The position numbers and the translations under genes were made by a program. Of a stretch of DNA of 64,000 nt, positions 25,363 through 34,507 are shown in pieces. How positions within the stretch are numbered: position 1 is the first letter of the stretch; each line of letters starts with the position of its first letter. Under the pieces are notes generated by a model. It was not told the DNA's origin, made no database searches, and saw only the letters and a list, made by a program, of their open reading frames with translations. This DNA is from Microbispora siamensis (GTDB taxonomy: Bacteria > Actinomycetota > Actinomycetes > Streptosporangiales > Streptosporangiaceae), in assembly GCF_016863095.1 (NCBI RefSeq), contig NZ_BOOF01000009.1, positions 214,250 through 278,249 of the forward strand, given 5' to 3'.

Positions 25363-25712
25363 CACCAACCCGGACTCGGTCGCGCGGCCTCAACGTACGC
25401 TCCGGCACCGACATTCGCGATACGGGATCGCGGTGGCGCGGTGGCTATCGTGCCGCGGCCGACGGGACGGCACGCCGTGTTCGCGGCGAACGGGCCATGC
25501 CGTGTCGGACTTTGACAGCAGGGAGACCGCCCCTCGCGACGGACGGCCGGGTGGTGAGTCGACGATCTGCTGGAAGGGGCCGGCAAGGGGACCGACCGCG
25601 GGTAGGAGTGGAACTACGGTCCGTGACCTGACTGTGATCCGGATTGTGACTACAAGAAGTCAACTTCGGCGTACCTTGCGGTCAAGGGCTTGCCGCATCG
25701 CAGGGGAGACGC
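25363..25712. other. Divergent intergenic region, no gene seen
   Basis: This 350-bp region separates the DprA-like/PRTase operon (minus) from the TRAP operon (plus) and should hold both promoters. A TTGACA is present near 25514 and a small palindrome TGACT/AGTCA near 25646, but no well-spaced promoter pair is convincing. The several open frames across it are out of line with either gene and look like GC-frame shadows. Confidence 0.5.
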
Positions 25713-27656
25713 GTGACCGAGACCCGGCACGAGACGTCGGCGGAGGACCTCGTCGCCGAGTTCGACGCGGAGCGTCCCGCCCGGCGCCTGTCCGGCCGCA
25801 CGGCGGCACTCGTCACGGTCGTCGCGCTGGCCCTGTCGCTCTACGCGCTCTACCAGACCTTCCGGCCGGGGGCGGTCCTGCCCTACCGGATGGCGTTCCT
25901 GGCCGTGGTGCTGCCGCTGGCCTTCGTCTGCTACAAGGCGCGGCGCGGGGGCCGGGACCGGCCCGGCCCGCTCGACTGGGTGCTCGCGGCACTGTCCTTG
26001 GCCGTCTGCGTGTATCCGCTCGTCGTCTTCGACGACCTCATCCGCCGGGCGTACGCTCCGACGCCGCTCGACGTGGCGGCGGGCGCGCTGCTCACGCTGC
26101 TGCTCCTCGAGGCGTGCCGGCGGACCGTGGGCTGGATCCTGCCCGTCGTGTGCCTGGTCTTCTTCGCGTACGCCTACTACGGCGGCTACCTGCCCGCCGA
26201 CTGGGCGCTGGGCCACCGGGGCTACGACCTGGACCGGATCGTGGCGGCGTTCACGATGGGCACCGAGGGCGTGTACGGCGTGCCCCTCGACGTCGCGGCG
26301 ACCTACATCATCCTGTTCACGATCTACGGCGCGGTGCTCGACCATTCTGGGGCGGGGCGGTTCTTCGTCGACGTCTCCTTCGCCGCGTTCCGCCGCTCGC
26401 GCTCCGCGCCGGGGCGGACCGTCACGCTCGCGGGGTTCCTGCTCGGCACGGTGAGCGGTTCCGGCGTGGCGACCACCGTGAGCGTGGGCAGCGTGGCCTG
26501 GCCGATCCTGCGCCGTGCCGGTTATCCGCGCGAGCAGGCCGGGGGAGTGCTGGCGGCGGCGGGCATCGGCGCGATCCTGTCGCCCCCCACGCTGGGCGCG
26601 GCGGCGTTCATCATCGCCGAATACCTGCGGGTGAGCTACCTGACCGTGCTCGTCTACGCCACGATCCCGACCGTCCTGTACTACCTGGGCGTCTTCCTCG
26701 CGATCGAGATGGACGCCCGCAGGTTCGGCACGCGGGCCGTTCCGGTGGACACGGGCGGTCCCTGGCCGCTGATCAGGCGCTTCGGCTACCACTTCAGCTC
26801 ACTGTTCGTGATCATCATCCTGATGGCGCTCGGCCAGTCGCCGTTCCGCGCGGTCGTGTACGCCACGCTGCTGGCCTTCGCGCTGTCGTTCCTCGACCGC
26901 GCTCCCGGTGGCGAGAACCGGCTGACCCCGCGCCGTGCCGTACGGGCCCTGGCGGCGGGCGCCACCGGCGTGCTGCCGGTCGCGGTCACCTGCGCGGCGG
27001 CGGGCACGATCGTCGGCGTGGTCACGCTCACCGGGCTGGGGCTCAAGGCCGGCTCGCTGATCGTCGGCCTGTCCGGGGGGAACCTCGCGGCCACCGCCGT
27101 GGCCTGCGCGCTGGCCGTGCTGCTGCTCGGGCTGGCCGTGCCGGTCACGGCGTCGTTCGTCATCGCCGCCGTGATCATCGGACCCGCGCTGCTGAACCTC
27201 GGCGTCACCCCGGCCGAGGCGTACATGTTCATCTTCTACTACGCCGTGCTGTCCGAGGTGAGCCCGCCGACGGCGCTGTCGGCCTTCGCCGCCTCGGCGA
27301 TCACGGGCGGCAACGCGCACCGCACGATGTGGGCAACCTGGAAGTACACGCTCCCGGCGTTCCTCGTGCCGTTCGCGTTCGTGCTCACGCCGTCCGGCGC
27401 GGCCCTGCTGGCGCAGGGCCCGATCGGCGAGGTCGTGCTCGCCGCGGCCGTGTCCGCGATGGCCGTGGCCGTCCTCGCGGTGGCCACCGGCGGCTGGATC
27501 ACCGGCCCCGCCGGCCCGGTCGAGCGGGGCCTGTGCGCACTGGCGGCGGTCCTGCTGCTCGTCCTGTCGCCCTGGCCCGTGCTGGCCGGGCTGGGCGTCG
27601 CGGCCCTGGCGCTCGCCGTCCACTTCGTCCGCAGACACAGGGAGGCGCATCCGTGA
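25713..27656 (+). CDS. TRAP transporter fused permease (DctQM-type, TAXI class)
   Basis: A 647-residue polytopic membrane protein with about 16 predicted segments. It joins the small DctQ-like and large DctM-like subunits, as in TAXI-TRAP systems. The DctM core has GFLLGTVSGSGVATTVSVGSVAWPILRRAGYPREQAGGVLAAAGIGAILSPPTLG and FYYAVLSEVSPPTALSAFAASAITGG. The start is GTG 25713 after AGGGGAGACGC. The stop overlaps the binding-protein start as GTGA (27653-27656), so the two are coupled. Such systems take up small organic acids, for example glutamate or C4-dicarboxylates, driven by ion gradients. The substrate is unknown here. Confidence 0.9.
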   Translation: MTETRHETSAEDLVAEFDAERPARRLSGRTAALVTVVALALSLYALYQTFRPGAVLPYRMAFLAVVLPLAFVCYKARRGGRDRPGPLDWVLAALSLAVCVYPLVVFDDLIRRAYAPTPLDVAAGALLTLLLLEACRRTVGWILPVVCLVFFAYAYYGGYLPADWALGHRGYDLDRIVAAFTMGTEGVYGVPLDVAATYIILFTIYGAVLDHSGAGRFFVDVSFAAFRRSRSAPGRTVTLAGFLLGTVSGSGVATTVSVGSVAWPILRRAGYPREQAGGVLAAAGIGAILSPPTLGAAAFIIAEYLRVSYLTVLVYATIPTVLYYLGVFLAIEMDARRFGTRAVPVDTGGPWPLIRRFGYHFSSLFVIIILMALGQSPFRAVVYATLLAFALSFLDRAPGGENRLTPRRAVRALAAGATGVLPVAVTCAAAGTIVGVVTLTGLGLKAGSLIVGLSGGNLAATAVACALAVLLLGLAVPVTASFVIAAVIIGPALLNLGVTPAEAYMFIFYYAVLSEVSPPTALSAFAASAITGGNAHRTMWATWKYTLPAFLVPFAFVLTPSGAALLAQGPIGEVVLAAAVSAMAVAVLAVATGGWITGPAGPVERGLCALAAVLLLVLSPWPVLAGLGVAALALAVHFVRRHREAHP

Positions 27657-28615
27657 GGTTCAGGCTCGTGACGGCGCTGGCCGTCACCGCGGCACTGCTG
27701 GCCGGCGGTTGCGGGGGCGACCGGTCGGCCACGAAGGGCGGCGCGGGCGGCGGGACCCGCCTGTCGATCGCCACCGGCAACACCACCGGCGTCTACTACG
27801 TGCTGGGCGGCGGCCTCGCCGAACTCATCGACAAGCACCTGCCGGGTCACCGGGCCACCGCCGAGGCCACCGGCGCCTCGGTGGAGAACATCCAGCGGGT
27901 GGTCAGAGGACAGTCGGACATCGCCTTCACGCTCGCGGACACGGCCGCCGACGCGGTCAAGGGCACCGGCGCCTTCACCGCCCCGCAGCCCATCCGCGCG
28001 CTCGCCCGGCTGTACGGCAACTACACCCAAGTGATCGCGCGGACCGACGCCGGGATCACGTCCGTCGCCGGCCTGCGCGGCAAGCGCGTGTCCACGGGCT
28101 CGCCGAACTCGGGAACGGAGGTGATCGCGCTGCGGCTGCTCGCCGCCGCCGGGCTCGATCCCGACAAGGACGTGAAACGTCAGGCGCTGTCGCTGCCCGA
28201 GACCGTGCAGGGGCTCAAGGACGGCACCCTCGACGCGCTGGTGTGGTCGGGCGGGCTGCCCACCTCGGGCATCACCGACCTGGTGACGAGCATGGGCGAC
28301 AAGGTGACCTTCGTGCCGCTGAAGGACGTGCTGCCCGCCGTGCGCGCCGCCCACGGTCCCGTCTACACCGAGGGCGTGATCCCGAAGGGGGCGTACGGCA
28401 CGCCGTCCGACGTGCCGACCATCGTCGTGCCGAACCTCCTCGTGGTGAACGCTGCGATGGACGCGAAGCTCGCGGAGGACCTCACCCGGCTGCTCTTCGA
28501 GCACAAGGCCGACCTGGAGAAGGTGCACGCGTCGGCCAAGGAGATCACGCTGGCCGAGGCGCCGAAGACCGACCCCGTGCCGCTCCACGAGGGCGCGAGG
28601 AAGTTCTACGGCTGA
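27653..28615 (+). CDS. TAXI-family TRAP solute-binding lipoprotein
   Basis: A 320-residue exported lipoprotein. The signal peptide ends in a lipobox (LLAGGC at about residues 16-21), so it is anchored outside the membrane. The TAXI domain is complete: LSIATGNTTGVYYVLGGGLAELI, VENIQRVVRGQSDIAFTLADTAADA, and GLRGKRVSTGSPNSGTEVIALRLL. It delivers the ligand to the fused permease encoded by the preceding gene, with which it overlaps by 4 bp. GGGAGG lies 8 bp upstream of the GTG. A hairpin terminator follows. Confidence 0.92.
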   Translation: MRFRLVTALAVTAALLAGGCGGDRSATKGGAGGGTRLSIATGNTTGVYYVLGGGLAELIDKHLPGHRATAEATGASVENIQRVVRGQSDIAFTLADTAADAVKGTGAFTAPQPIRALARLYGNYTQVIARTDAGITSVAGLRGKRVSTGSPNSGTEVIALRLLAAAGLDPDKDVKRQALSLPETVQGLKDGTLDALVWSGGLPTSGITDLVTSMGDKVTFVPLKDVLPAVRAAHGPVYTEGVIPKGAYGTPSDVPTIVVPNLLVVNAAMDAKLAEDLTRLLFEHKADLEKVHASAKEITLAEAPKTDPVPLHEGARKFYG

Positions 28616-28626
28616 CGCGGCACGAC

Positions 28627-28647
28627 GGAGACCGGTACACGGTCTCC
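28627..28647 (+). terminator. Hairpin terminator after the TAXI operon
   Basis: GGAGACCG (28627-28634) and CGGTCTCC (28640-28647) form a perfect 8-bp stem with a 5-base loop, 11 bp after the stop codon of the solute-binding gene. Confidence 0.6.
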
Positions 28648-28750
28648 CGGCGTCCTGGAGCATGTACGCGGTGAACGCGGGGACGGTCACCGCCAGTGTC
28701 GACGTCACCGTCACCTGCGCGACCGGCGCAGTCGAGAATTCGTAGCCCAC

Positions 28751-28790
28751 GCGGCGGGCCGGGAGCCGGGTACGGCCCCCGGCCCGCCGC
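28751..28790 (-). terminator. Hairpin terminator after the helicase gene
   Basis: GCGGCGGGCCGGG (28751-28763) pairs perfectly with 28778-28790 around a 14-base loop. It lies 10 bp beyond the minus-strand helicase stop at 28800, so it most likely ends that transcript. Confidence 0.65.
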
Positions 28791-28799
28791 AGGGGATCG

Positions 28800-31301
28800 T
28801 CAGAGGCGGGTGAGGCCGATGACGTGGAGGACGGCGTGGCCCTCCTCGTCGGAGGCCGCCAGGTCCACCTCGGCGCTGATGCCCCAGTCGTGGTTGCCGG
28901 CCGGGTCGTCGATGATCTGACGCACCCGCCACAGCTCCTTCTCCTCCTCGATGAGCAGGAGGGCCGGACCGCGGGCGGCCGGGCCGGTGAGGATCTCGTC
29001 GTGCTCCTCGTAGTAGGCGTCCAGGCCCGCGCCCCAGTCGACGTCCGGGTAGAGCTCGGCCAGCTCCTCCTCCCGGTCCAGCGCGGCGAGCTCCACCATC
29101 CGGAACATCGCGTTGCGGACCAGCACCCGGAAGGCGCGCGCGTTGGCGGTGACCGGGCGGGCCCTTGTCTCCAGCTCCTCCCCGGCCGCCAGCGCCTCGG
29201 CGGGGTTGGCCAGCTTCTCCCACTCGTCGATCAGGCTGGAGTCGACCTGGCGCACCAACTCGCCGAGCCATTCGATGAGGTCCACGAGGTCGTCGGTCTT
29301 CAGGTGCTCGGGCACCGTCTTCGACAGCGTCCGGTAGGCGTCGGCCAGGTAGCGCAGCACCGTGCCCTCCGAGCGGGCCAGCTCGTAGAACTGGATGTAC
29401 TCGGTGAAGGTCATGGCCCGCTCGTACATGTCGCGCACGATCGTCTTGGGGCTGACGACGTGGTCGCCGACCCACGGGTGCCCGCGCCGGTAGGTCTCGT
29501 ACGCGCCGAAGAGCAGGTCAGCCAGCGGCATCGGATGGGTGATCTCGGCGAGGCGCTCCATCCGCTCCTCGTACTCGATGCCGTCGGCCTTCATCTGGGC
29601 GACCGCCTCGGCCCTGGCCTTGTTGAGCTGGGCGTGCAGGATCTGGCGGGGGTCGTCCAGCGTCGACTCGACGATCGAGACCATGTCCAGCGCGTACGTC
29701 GGGGAGCCGGAGTCGAGCAGCTCGAAGGACGCCAGCGCGAAGGTGGACAGCGCCTGGTTGAGCGCGAAGTCCTCCTGCAAATCCACGGTGAGCCGGGCCA
29801 TGCGGCCGTGCTCGTCGGGCTCGGCGAGCTTCTCCACGATGCCGCCGGCCAGCAACGAGCGGTAGATCGCGATGGCGTGGCTGATGTGGCGGCGCTGCGC
29901 CTTGCGGTCCTCGTGGTTGTCGGTGAGCAGCCGCTTCATTGCTTGGAAGCAGTCGCCGGGCCGGTTGATGATGGACAGCAGCATGGCGTTGCTGACCTTG
30001 AACCGGGAGGTCAGCGGCTCGGGCTCGGCCGTCTGGAGCTTCTCGAACGTCTCCTCGCTCCAGCCCACGAACCCCTCCGGGGGCTTCTTGCGCGCGTAGC
30101 CGCGGCGCCGCTTGGGGTCGTCGCCGATCTTCGCCAGCGCCCGCTCGTTCTCGATCACGTGGTCGGGCGCCTGGCAGACGACGTATCCGACCGTGTCGAA
30201 ACCGGCCCGGCCGGCCCGCCCGGCGATCTGGTGGAACTCCCGCGCGCGCAGCCGCCGCACCTTGGTGCCGTCGAACTTCGACAGCGCGGTGAACAGCACG
30301 GTGCGGATCGGGACGTTGACCCCCACGCCGAGCGTGTCGGTGCCGCAGATGACCTTCAGCAGGCCCGCCTGGGCCAGCCGTTCCACCAGGCGGCGGTACT
30401 TCGGCAGCATGCCCGCGTGGTGCACGCCGATGCCGTGCCGTACGAGCCGGGACAGGGCGCGGCCGAAGCGGGTGGTGAAGCGGAAGTTGCCGATGAGGGC
30501 GGCGATGGCCTCCTTCTCGGCCTTGGTGCACATGTTGATGCTCATGAGCGCCTGGGCGCGCTCCATCGCCGCGGCCTGGGTGAAGTGCACGACGTACACC
30601 GGGGCCTGCTGGGTGGACAGCAGCTCCTCCAGCGTCTCGTGCAGGGGAGTGGTGCGATAGGAGTAGATCAGCGGCACCGGGCGCTCGGCGTGCTTGACCA
30701 CGCTGGTGGGGCGGCCGGTGCGCCGGGTGAGGTCGGTCTGGAACCGCTCGACGTCGCCGAGCGTGGCCGACATCAGCACGAACTGCGCCTGCGGCAGCTC
30801 CAGCAGCGGCACCTGCCAGGCCCAGCCGCGGTCGGGCTCGGCGTAGAAGTGGAACTCGTCCATGATCACGGTGCCGACGTCGGCGTCCGCGCCGTCGCGC
30901 AGCGCGATCTGGGCGAGGATCTCGGCGGTGCAGCAGATGACGGGCGCGTCGGCGTTCACGGTGGCGTCGCCGGTCATCATGCCGACGTTCTCGGTGCCGA
31001 ACAGGGCGCACAGGTCGAAGAACTTCTCCGACACCAGCGCCTTGATCGGCGCGGTGTAGAAGCTGATCTCGTCCCGGGCCAGCGCGGCGAAGTGCGCCCC
31101 GGCGGCGATCAGGCTCTTGCCCGAGCCCGTGGGCGTGGACACGATCACGTTGTTGCCGGAGACGACCTCGATCAGGGCCTCCTCCTGCGCGGGGTACAGC
31201 GTGAGCCCCCGATCGGCGTTCCACGACACGAACGCGTCGAACAGCGCGTCGGGTTCAGAGCCGGACGGAAGACGGCGGAGGAGGCTCATGCTTTCGCTCA
31301 C
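28800..31301 (-). CDS. Ski2-like DEAD/DEAH-box helicase (DUF3516 C-terminus)
   Basis: An 833-residue superfamily 2 helicase. Motifs in order: Q-like LTLYPAQEEALIEV, Walker A STPTGSGKSLIAAG, TAPIKALVSEKF, DEFHFYAEPDRG (DEFH box), MSATLGD, then domain 2 with GIGVHHAGMLPKYRRLVERLAQAGLLKVICGTDTLGVGVNVP and HQIAGRAGRAGFD. The C-terminal 400 residues, helical and acidic, match the DUF3516 extension of actinobacterial helicases of unknown role, possibly RNA or repair. GTG 31301 has AGGA upstream; ATG 31289 is also possible. Monocistronic, with a hairpin at its end. Confidence 0.9.
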   Translation of the reverse strand: MSESMSLLRRLPSGSEPDALFDAFVSWNADRGLTLYPAQEEALIEVVSGNNVIVSTPTGSGKSLIAAGAHFAALARDEISFYTAPIKALVSEKFFDLCALFGTENVGMMTGDATVNADAPVICCTAEILAQIALRDGADADVGTVIMDEFHFYAEPDRGWAWQVPLLELPQAQFVLMSATLGDVERFQTDLTRRTGRPTSVVKHAERPVPLIYSYRTTPLHETLEELLSTQQAPVYVVHFTQAAAMERAQALMSINMCTKAEKEAIAALIGNFRFTTRFGRALSRLVRHGIGVHHAGMLPKYRRLVERLAQAGLLKVICGTDTLGVGVNVPIRTVLFTALSKFDGTKVRRLRAREFHQIAGRAGRAGFDTVGYVVCQAPDHVIENERALAKIGDDPKRRRGYARKKPPEGFVGWSEETFEKLQTAEPEPLTSRFKVSNAMLLSIINRPGDCFQAMKRLLTDNHEDRKAQRRHISHAIAIYRSLLAGGIVEKLAEPDEHGRMARLTVDLQEDFALNQALSTFALASFELLDSGSPTYALDMVSIVESTLDDPRQILHAQLNKARAEAVAQMKADGIEYEERMERLAEITHPMPLADLLFGAYETYRRGHPWVGDHVVSPKTIVRDMYERAMTFTEYIQFYELARSEGTVLRYLADAYRTLSKTVPEHLKTDDLVDLIEWLGELVRQVDSSLIDEWEKLANPAEALAAGEELETRARPVTANARAFRVLVRNAMFRMVELAALDREEELAELYPDVDWGAGLDAYYEEHDEILTGPAARGPALLLIEEEKELWRVRQIIDDPAGNHDWGISAEVDLAASDEEGHAVLHVIGLTRL

Positions 31302-31427
31302 GCCTCTTATCCTGCCCAAGACGCATGACTGTTTCGACCGGCTCGACGTACGGCAAGGTGTGGCACAGCTACGTCAAAGGGGTGTGGCGCTGCACGAAGC
31401 CGCAGGTCAAACCCACAAACTAGCGGT

Positions 31428-32576
31428 ATGGGGGAGAAGTGGGCCGGGCTCGCCGCGCGCCGGGAGGCGGCGGCCGACGTGCTGCTCGCCGTCGCCGTCC
31501 TCGCCTTCACGGTGCCGGCGGTGGTGTTCGGCCGCTCCTTCCCGGCCCTGCCGTTCCTGGCCGTGCCGTGGTGGGCGCAGATCGCCGCGTCGGCCGCAGC
31601 GGCCGTGTCCATGCTGGCGCGGCGCAGTGTGGCCTGGCCGATGGTCGTGGCGACCGTCGCCTGCGCGCTTCTCGCGGGCGAGACCATGCCGCTGATGCTG
31701 GCGGCGTACTCGATGACGGCGCGGAACACGGTGCGGCGATGGCCGTGGGTGACCACTGTGCTGGCGGGGGTCTTCGCGGTGGCCGATTACACGAGCCCCT
31801 ACACCGACCGGCTGCCCGTCGCCGTGGCGGTGCGGGCGGTCACGCTGATCTTCCTTCCCGCGCTGGTGGGCACCTGGGTGTGGCGCTACCGATCGATGAT
31901 CCGGGAGCTGCGGGCGGGCGTGCGGGCGCGGGAGGAGCGCGCCGCCGCCCAGGAACGCCGCCGCATCGCCGGTGAGCTGCACGACACGGTGACGCACGCG
32001 GTGACCGTGATGGTCCTGAACGCCGGTCTCATCCAGGACGCCGACGAGCTCGACGAGATCCGCAAGCTGGCCAGGAACATCGAGGACAAGGGCGTGCGGG
32101 CGCTGACCGAGCTGCGCGAGCTGCTCACGGCGCTGCGGCGCAGGGACCTGCCGCCCTCGGCGGAGAGCGTCGAGGGGATACCGCGCCTGGTGGAGGAGAG
32201 CAGGGCCACCGGCCTGCGCGTCGCCCTGCACTACGACGTGCCGGAGGAGGCGCTGTCGCGGCAGGCCGGCCACGCCTGCTACCGAGTCGTCCAGGAGGGC
32301 CTCAACAACGTGCGCAAACACGCGCCCGGGGCCGATGTACAGGTCGTCTGCGAGGCCCACGGCGGCGTGCTGAACGTGTCGGTGGTCAACAGCGGCAAGA
32401 GCCGGGCCGTGCCGGTCCGGGTGCCCGCAGACGCGGGGGGCGGCTACGGGCTGCCCGGCCTGCGCGAGCGCGTCGCCCTGGTGGGTGGGCGGCTGACGTA
32501 CGGGCCGACCGCCGAGGGCGGGTTCGCGCTCACCGCCACCATCCCCTTCCACCCGCCCGACCAGCACGAGCCCTGA
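31428..32576 (+). CDS. NarL-type sensor histidine kinase
   Basis: A 382-residue membrane kinase. Four or five N-terminal membrane segments cover residues 17-160 (VLLAVAVLAFTVPAVVFG etc.). The HisKA_3 domain contains RRRIAGELHDTVTHAV with the phosphorylated His185, and the HATPase domain has GLNNVRKHAPG (N box) and GGYGLPGLRERV (G box). It would pass phosphate to a LuxR-type regulator, but none lies adjacent, so its partner is elsewhere or beyond this region. The signal is unknown. It converges on the rhomboid gene with a 10-bp gap. Confidence 0.9.
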   Translation: MGEKWAGLAARREAAADVLLAVAVLAFTVPAVVFGRSFPALPFLAVPWWAQIAASAAAAVSMLARRSVAWPMVVATVACALLAGETMPLMLAAYSMTARNTVRRWPWVTTVLAGVFAVADYTSPYTDRLPVAVAVRAVTLIFLPALVGTWVWRYRSMIRELRAGVRAREERAAAQERRRIAGELHDTVTHAVTVMVLNAGLIQDADELDEIRKLARNIEDKGVRALTELRELLTALRRRDLPPSAESVEGIPRLVEESRATGLRVALHYDVPEEALSRQAGHACYRVVQEGLNNVRKHAPGADVQVVCEAHGGVLNVSVVNSGKSRAVPVRVPADAGGGYGLPGLRERVALVGGRLTYGPTAEGGFALTATIPFHPPDQHEP

Positions 32577-32586
32577 CCGGTACGCG

Positions 32587-33255
32587 TCACAGGCCGAGGT
32601 CCTCGATCTCCTTGAGCAGGGCCGCCCTGGAGTCGGGCGGGGCGGCCTCGCGGGGAGCGCTTCCGGTCGTGCCCTTGGCCCGCCGGTCGCGGAACAGATA
32701 GCCGCCGAGGATGCCGCCCGCGAAGCCGAAGACGTGGGCCTGCCAGCCGATGCCCTCGGCCGGCAGTAGCCCGGCGAACTGGTAGGCGAAGCACAGGCCC
32801 ATGACCAGGCCGATGACGATGTCGATCAGGTGCCGGTCGAAGGCCCCGCGTACGAGCACGTACCCGAAGTAGCCGAACACCAGACCGCTCGCGCCCGCGC
32901 CGACCGTGGAGGAGTCGGCGGTGAACCACGAGCCGAGCCCGCTGGCGACGGCGATCAGCCCGGTCACGCCGAGGAAGCGCCGTACGCCCCGGTAGGCCGC
33001 GAGGAACCCGAAGATGAACAGCGGCCCGGAGTTGCCCTCGATGTGCGCCCAGCTCCAGTGGAGGAGCGGCGCGGAGACGATCCCGGGCAGGCGCTCGACG
33101 TCCCAGGGCCTGATGCCGTAGCTGTAGCTGAGCGAGTAGCCCGAGGCCCAGTTGGCCACCTGCACGACCCAGATCAGCGCCAGGAAGCCGACCATGACCC
33201 AGAAGGCCTTCCGGGCCTCGGCGAGCATGATTTCGGCGGTACGGCCGTCGCTCAC
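32587..33255 (-). CDS. Rhomboid family intramembrane serine protease
   Basis: A 222-residue polytopic protein with six likely membrane helices. The catalytic serine is in GAGASGLVFGY, the histidine in GIGWQAHVFGFAGG, and the HWSWAHIEGNSGPLFIFG segment supplies the Asn/His of the oxyanion region. Rhomboids cleave single-pass membrane proteins within the bilayer; the target is unknown. Start GTG 33255 has a strong GGGGAGG upstream, so the longer frame to 33336 is rejected. Confidence 0.88.
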   Translation of the reverse strand: MSDGRTAEIMLAEARKAFWVMVGFLALIWVVQVANWASGYSLSYSYGIRPWDVERLPGIVSAPLLHWSWAHIEGNSGPLFIFGFLAAYRGVRRFLGVTGLIAVASGLGSWFTADSSTVGAGASGLVFGYFGYVLVRGAFDRHLIDIVIGLVMGLCFAYQFAGLLPAEGIGWQAHVFGFAGGILGGYLFRDRRAKGTTGSAPREAAPPDSRAALLKEIEDLGL

Positions 33256-33352
33256 GGAACCTCCCCCGTCACTGAGGATCACCCCGGAAAGATACAGCCG
33301 ACGGCCGCACGAGTCACCGGCTCGCGGCGTCTGCACGCCGTGGACGACGGGG

Positions 33353-33390
33353 GCCGGGCACCGGCCGGTGACCGACCGCCGGTGCCCGGC
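33353..33390 (-). terminator. Hairpin terminator after the deazaflavin reductase gene
   Basis: GCCGGGCACCGGC (33353-33365) pairs perfectly with 33378-33390 around a 12-base loop, 22 bp beyond the minus-strand stop at 33412. Confidence 0.6.
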
Positions 33391-33411
33391 GTCCCGGCAC
33401 GGCGTGACGCC

Positions 33412-33813
33412 CTACACGCGCTCGATGACGACGATCGGGATCTCCCGGTCGGTCTTGGTGGCGTACTCGTCGTACGCGGGCCAGGTGGCGGTCATCGTCC
33501 GCCACATATCCGGTCGTTCCTCGGAGGTCGCCGTGCGGGCGCGCGCCTTGAACCTGTCCCCCTTGATCTGGAACTCCACCTCAGGCTCGGCCTGGAGGTT
33601 GAGGTACCACAGCGGGTGCTCGTCGGCCCCGCCCTTGGAGGCGACCACCAGGTAGGCGTCGCCGTACGGCTGGTAGATCAGCGGGGTGCTGCGGGGCTGT
33701 CCCGACTTGCGGCCCTTCGTGGTGAGGATGGCCACCGTGGTGCCCTGCCAGTCGTGGCCTTCCTCACCGTCGGTCTCGATGTAGCGCTTGACGTGTTCCT
33801 GTCCGAAAAGCAT
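33412..33813 (-). CDS. Deazaflavin (F420)-dependent nitroreductase-family protein
   Basis: A 133-residue single-domain beta-barrel protein of the Ddn family, which binds the deazaflavin cofactor F420 and reduces various substrates. Signatures are ILTTKGRKSGQPRSTPLIYQPYGDAYLVVASKGG and HPLWYLNLQAEPEV. The cofactor is known from the family, not shown here. It lies 28 bp from a TetR gene on the same strand and is probably co-transcribed with it. Confidence 0.87.
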   Translation of the reverse strand: MLFGQEHVKRYIETDGEEGHDWQGTTVAILTTKGRKSGQPRSTPLIYQPYGDAYLVVASKGGADEHPLWYLNLQAEPEVEFQIKGDRFKARARTATSEERPDMWRTMTATWPAYDEYATKTDREIPIVVIERV

Positions 33814-33841
33814 GGTCGATCACCTTCCCATCAGAGAGGGA

Positions 33842-34402
33842 TCAACCGTCTGAGCCGTCGGCCAATTCCAGGGCGACCTGCAGTCCCGCCGCGGCCCGCT
33901 CCTCCTCGGTCGCCGACTCGTCGCGGAGGAAGAACCAGGCCGCGTGCATCGCGAACAGCGCCATCGAGCGCCTGAGCCTGACCGGCAGCGGGTCGTCCGG
34001 CTCGCACAGCGTCTGCATCAGTTCGCCCATGCGCTCGCGCATCAGGTCGACCTTGGCATGGCCCTGCAGCGCCGTCTTGTTGCGGTCCATGAACTGCATG
34101 ACCTCGTGGTGGCGTCCGCGGGTCATCTCGGCGGAGTAGCGGCGGATCACCTCCCGGCGCGTCTCCGGAGTGCGGGGGTGCCCGTTCGCCCACGCGATCA
34201 GCTCGTCCAGCGCCTTGACGCGGTCTTCGATGAGGCTGGCGACGATGTCCTCTTTGGTGCGGAAGTGGTAGTAGAGTGCCGCCTTGGTCACGCCGAGGGC
34301 CTCGGCTATCTCCCGGAGCGACGTCGCCTCGTACCCCTGCTCGGTGAAGAGCCTGATCGCGACCTCCTGGATGCGGCTGCGTGTGTCGGTATGAGCACCC
34401 AT
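33842..34402 (-). CDS. TetR family transcriptional regulator
   Basis: A 186-residue repressor with N-terminal helix-turn-helix (IQEVAIRLFTEQGYEATSLREIAEALGVTKAALYYHFRTKEDIVASLI). The C-terminal domain is helical. It is divergent from the MFS exporter across 105 bp that hold two copies of an 11-bp repeat, so it most likely represses the exporter and its own operon with the downstream F420 enzyme. Induction by an exported drug is a common pattern, but inferred here. Confidence 0.9.
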   Translation of the reverse strand: MGAHTDTRSRIQEVAIRLFTEQGYEATSLREIAEALGVTKAALYYHFRTKEDIVASLIEDRVKALDELIAWANGHPRTPETRREVIRRYSAEMTRGRHHEVMQFMDRNKTALQGHAKVDLMRERMGELMQTLCEPDDPLPVRLRRSMALFAMHAAWFFLRDESATEEERAAAGLQVALELADGSDG

Positions 34403-34431
34403 TCCCTGCTGTCCCTAAATAACTTGACGGC

Positions 34432-34483
34432 CGGCAAGTAAGGACAATACCGTGCCTCGGGCACTAGCCTGTCGGCAAGTAAG
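34432..34483. promoter_or_regulatory. Probable TetR operator repeats upstream of the MFS exporter
   Basis: CGGCAAGTAAG occurs at 34432-34442 and again at 34473-34483, a 41-bp period. The first copy lies in a small palindrome CTTG-(8)-CAAG. They sit between divergent starts 34402 and 34508, where the TetR protein is expected to bind. Confidence 0.55.
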
Positions 34484-34507
34484 TAAATTCGTTCAAAGGG
34501 GGCACCC

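Noticed and set aside
25271..28615. 1114-residue frame across both TRAP genes
   Set aside because: Only the last 320 residues (TAXI protein) are real; the rest is out of frame with the permease, which is complete in another frame.
28824..31328. 834-residue open frame on the plus strand opposite the helicase
   Set aside because: It is a GC-driven antisense shadow: no family motif, biased Gly/Arg/His composition, and the opposite strand carries a complete helicase.
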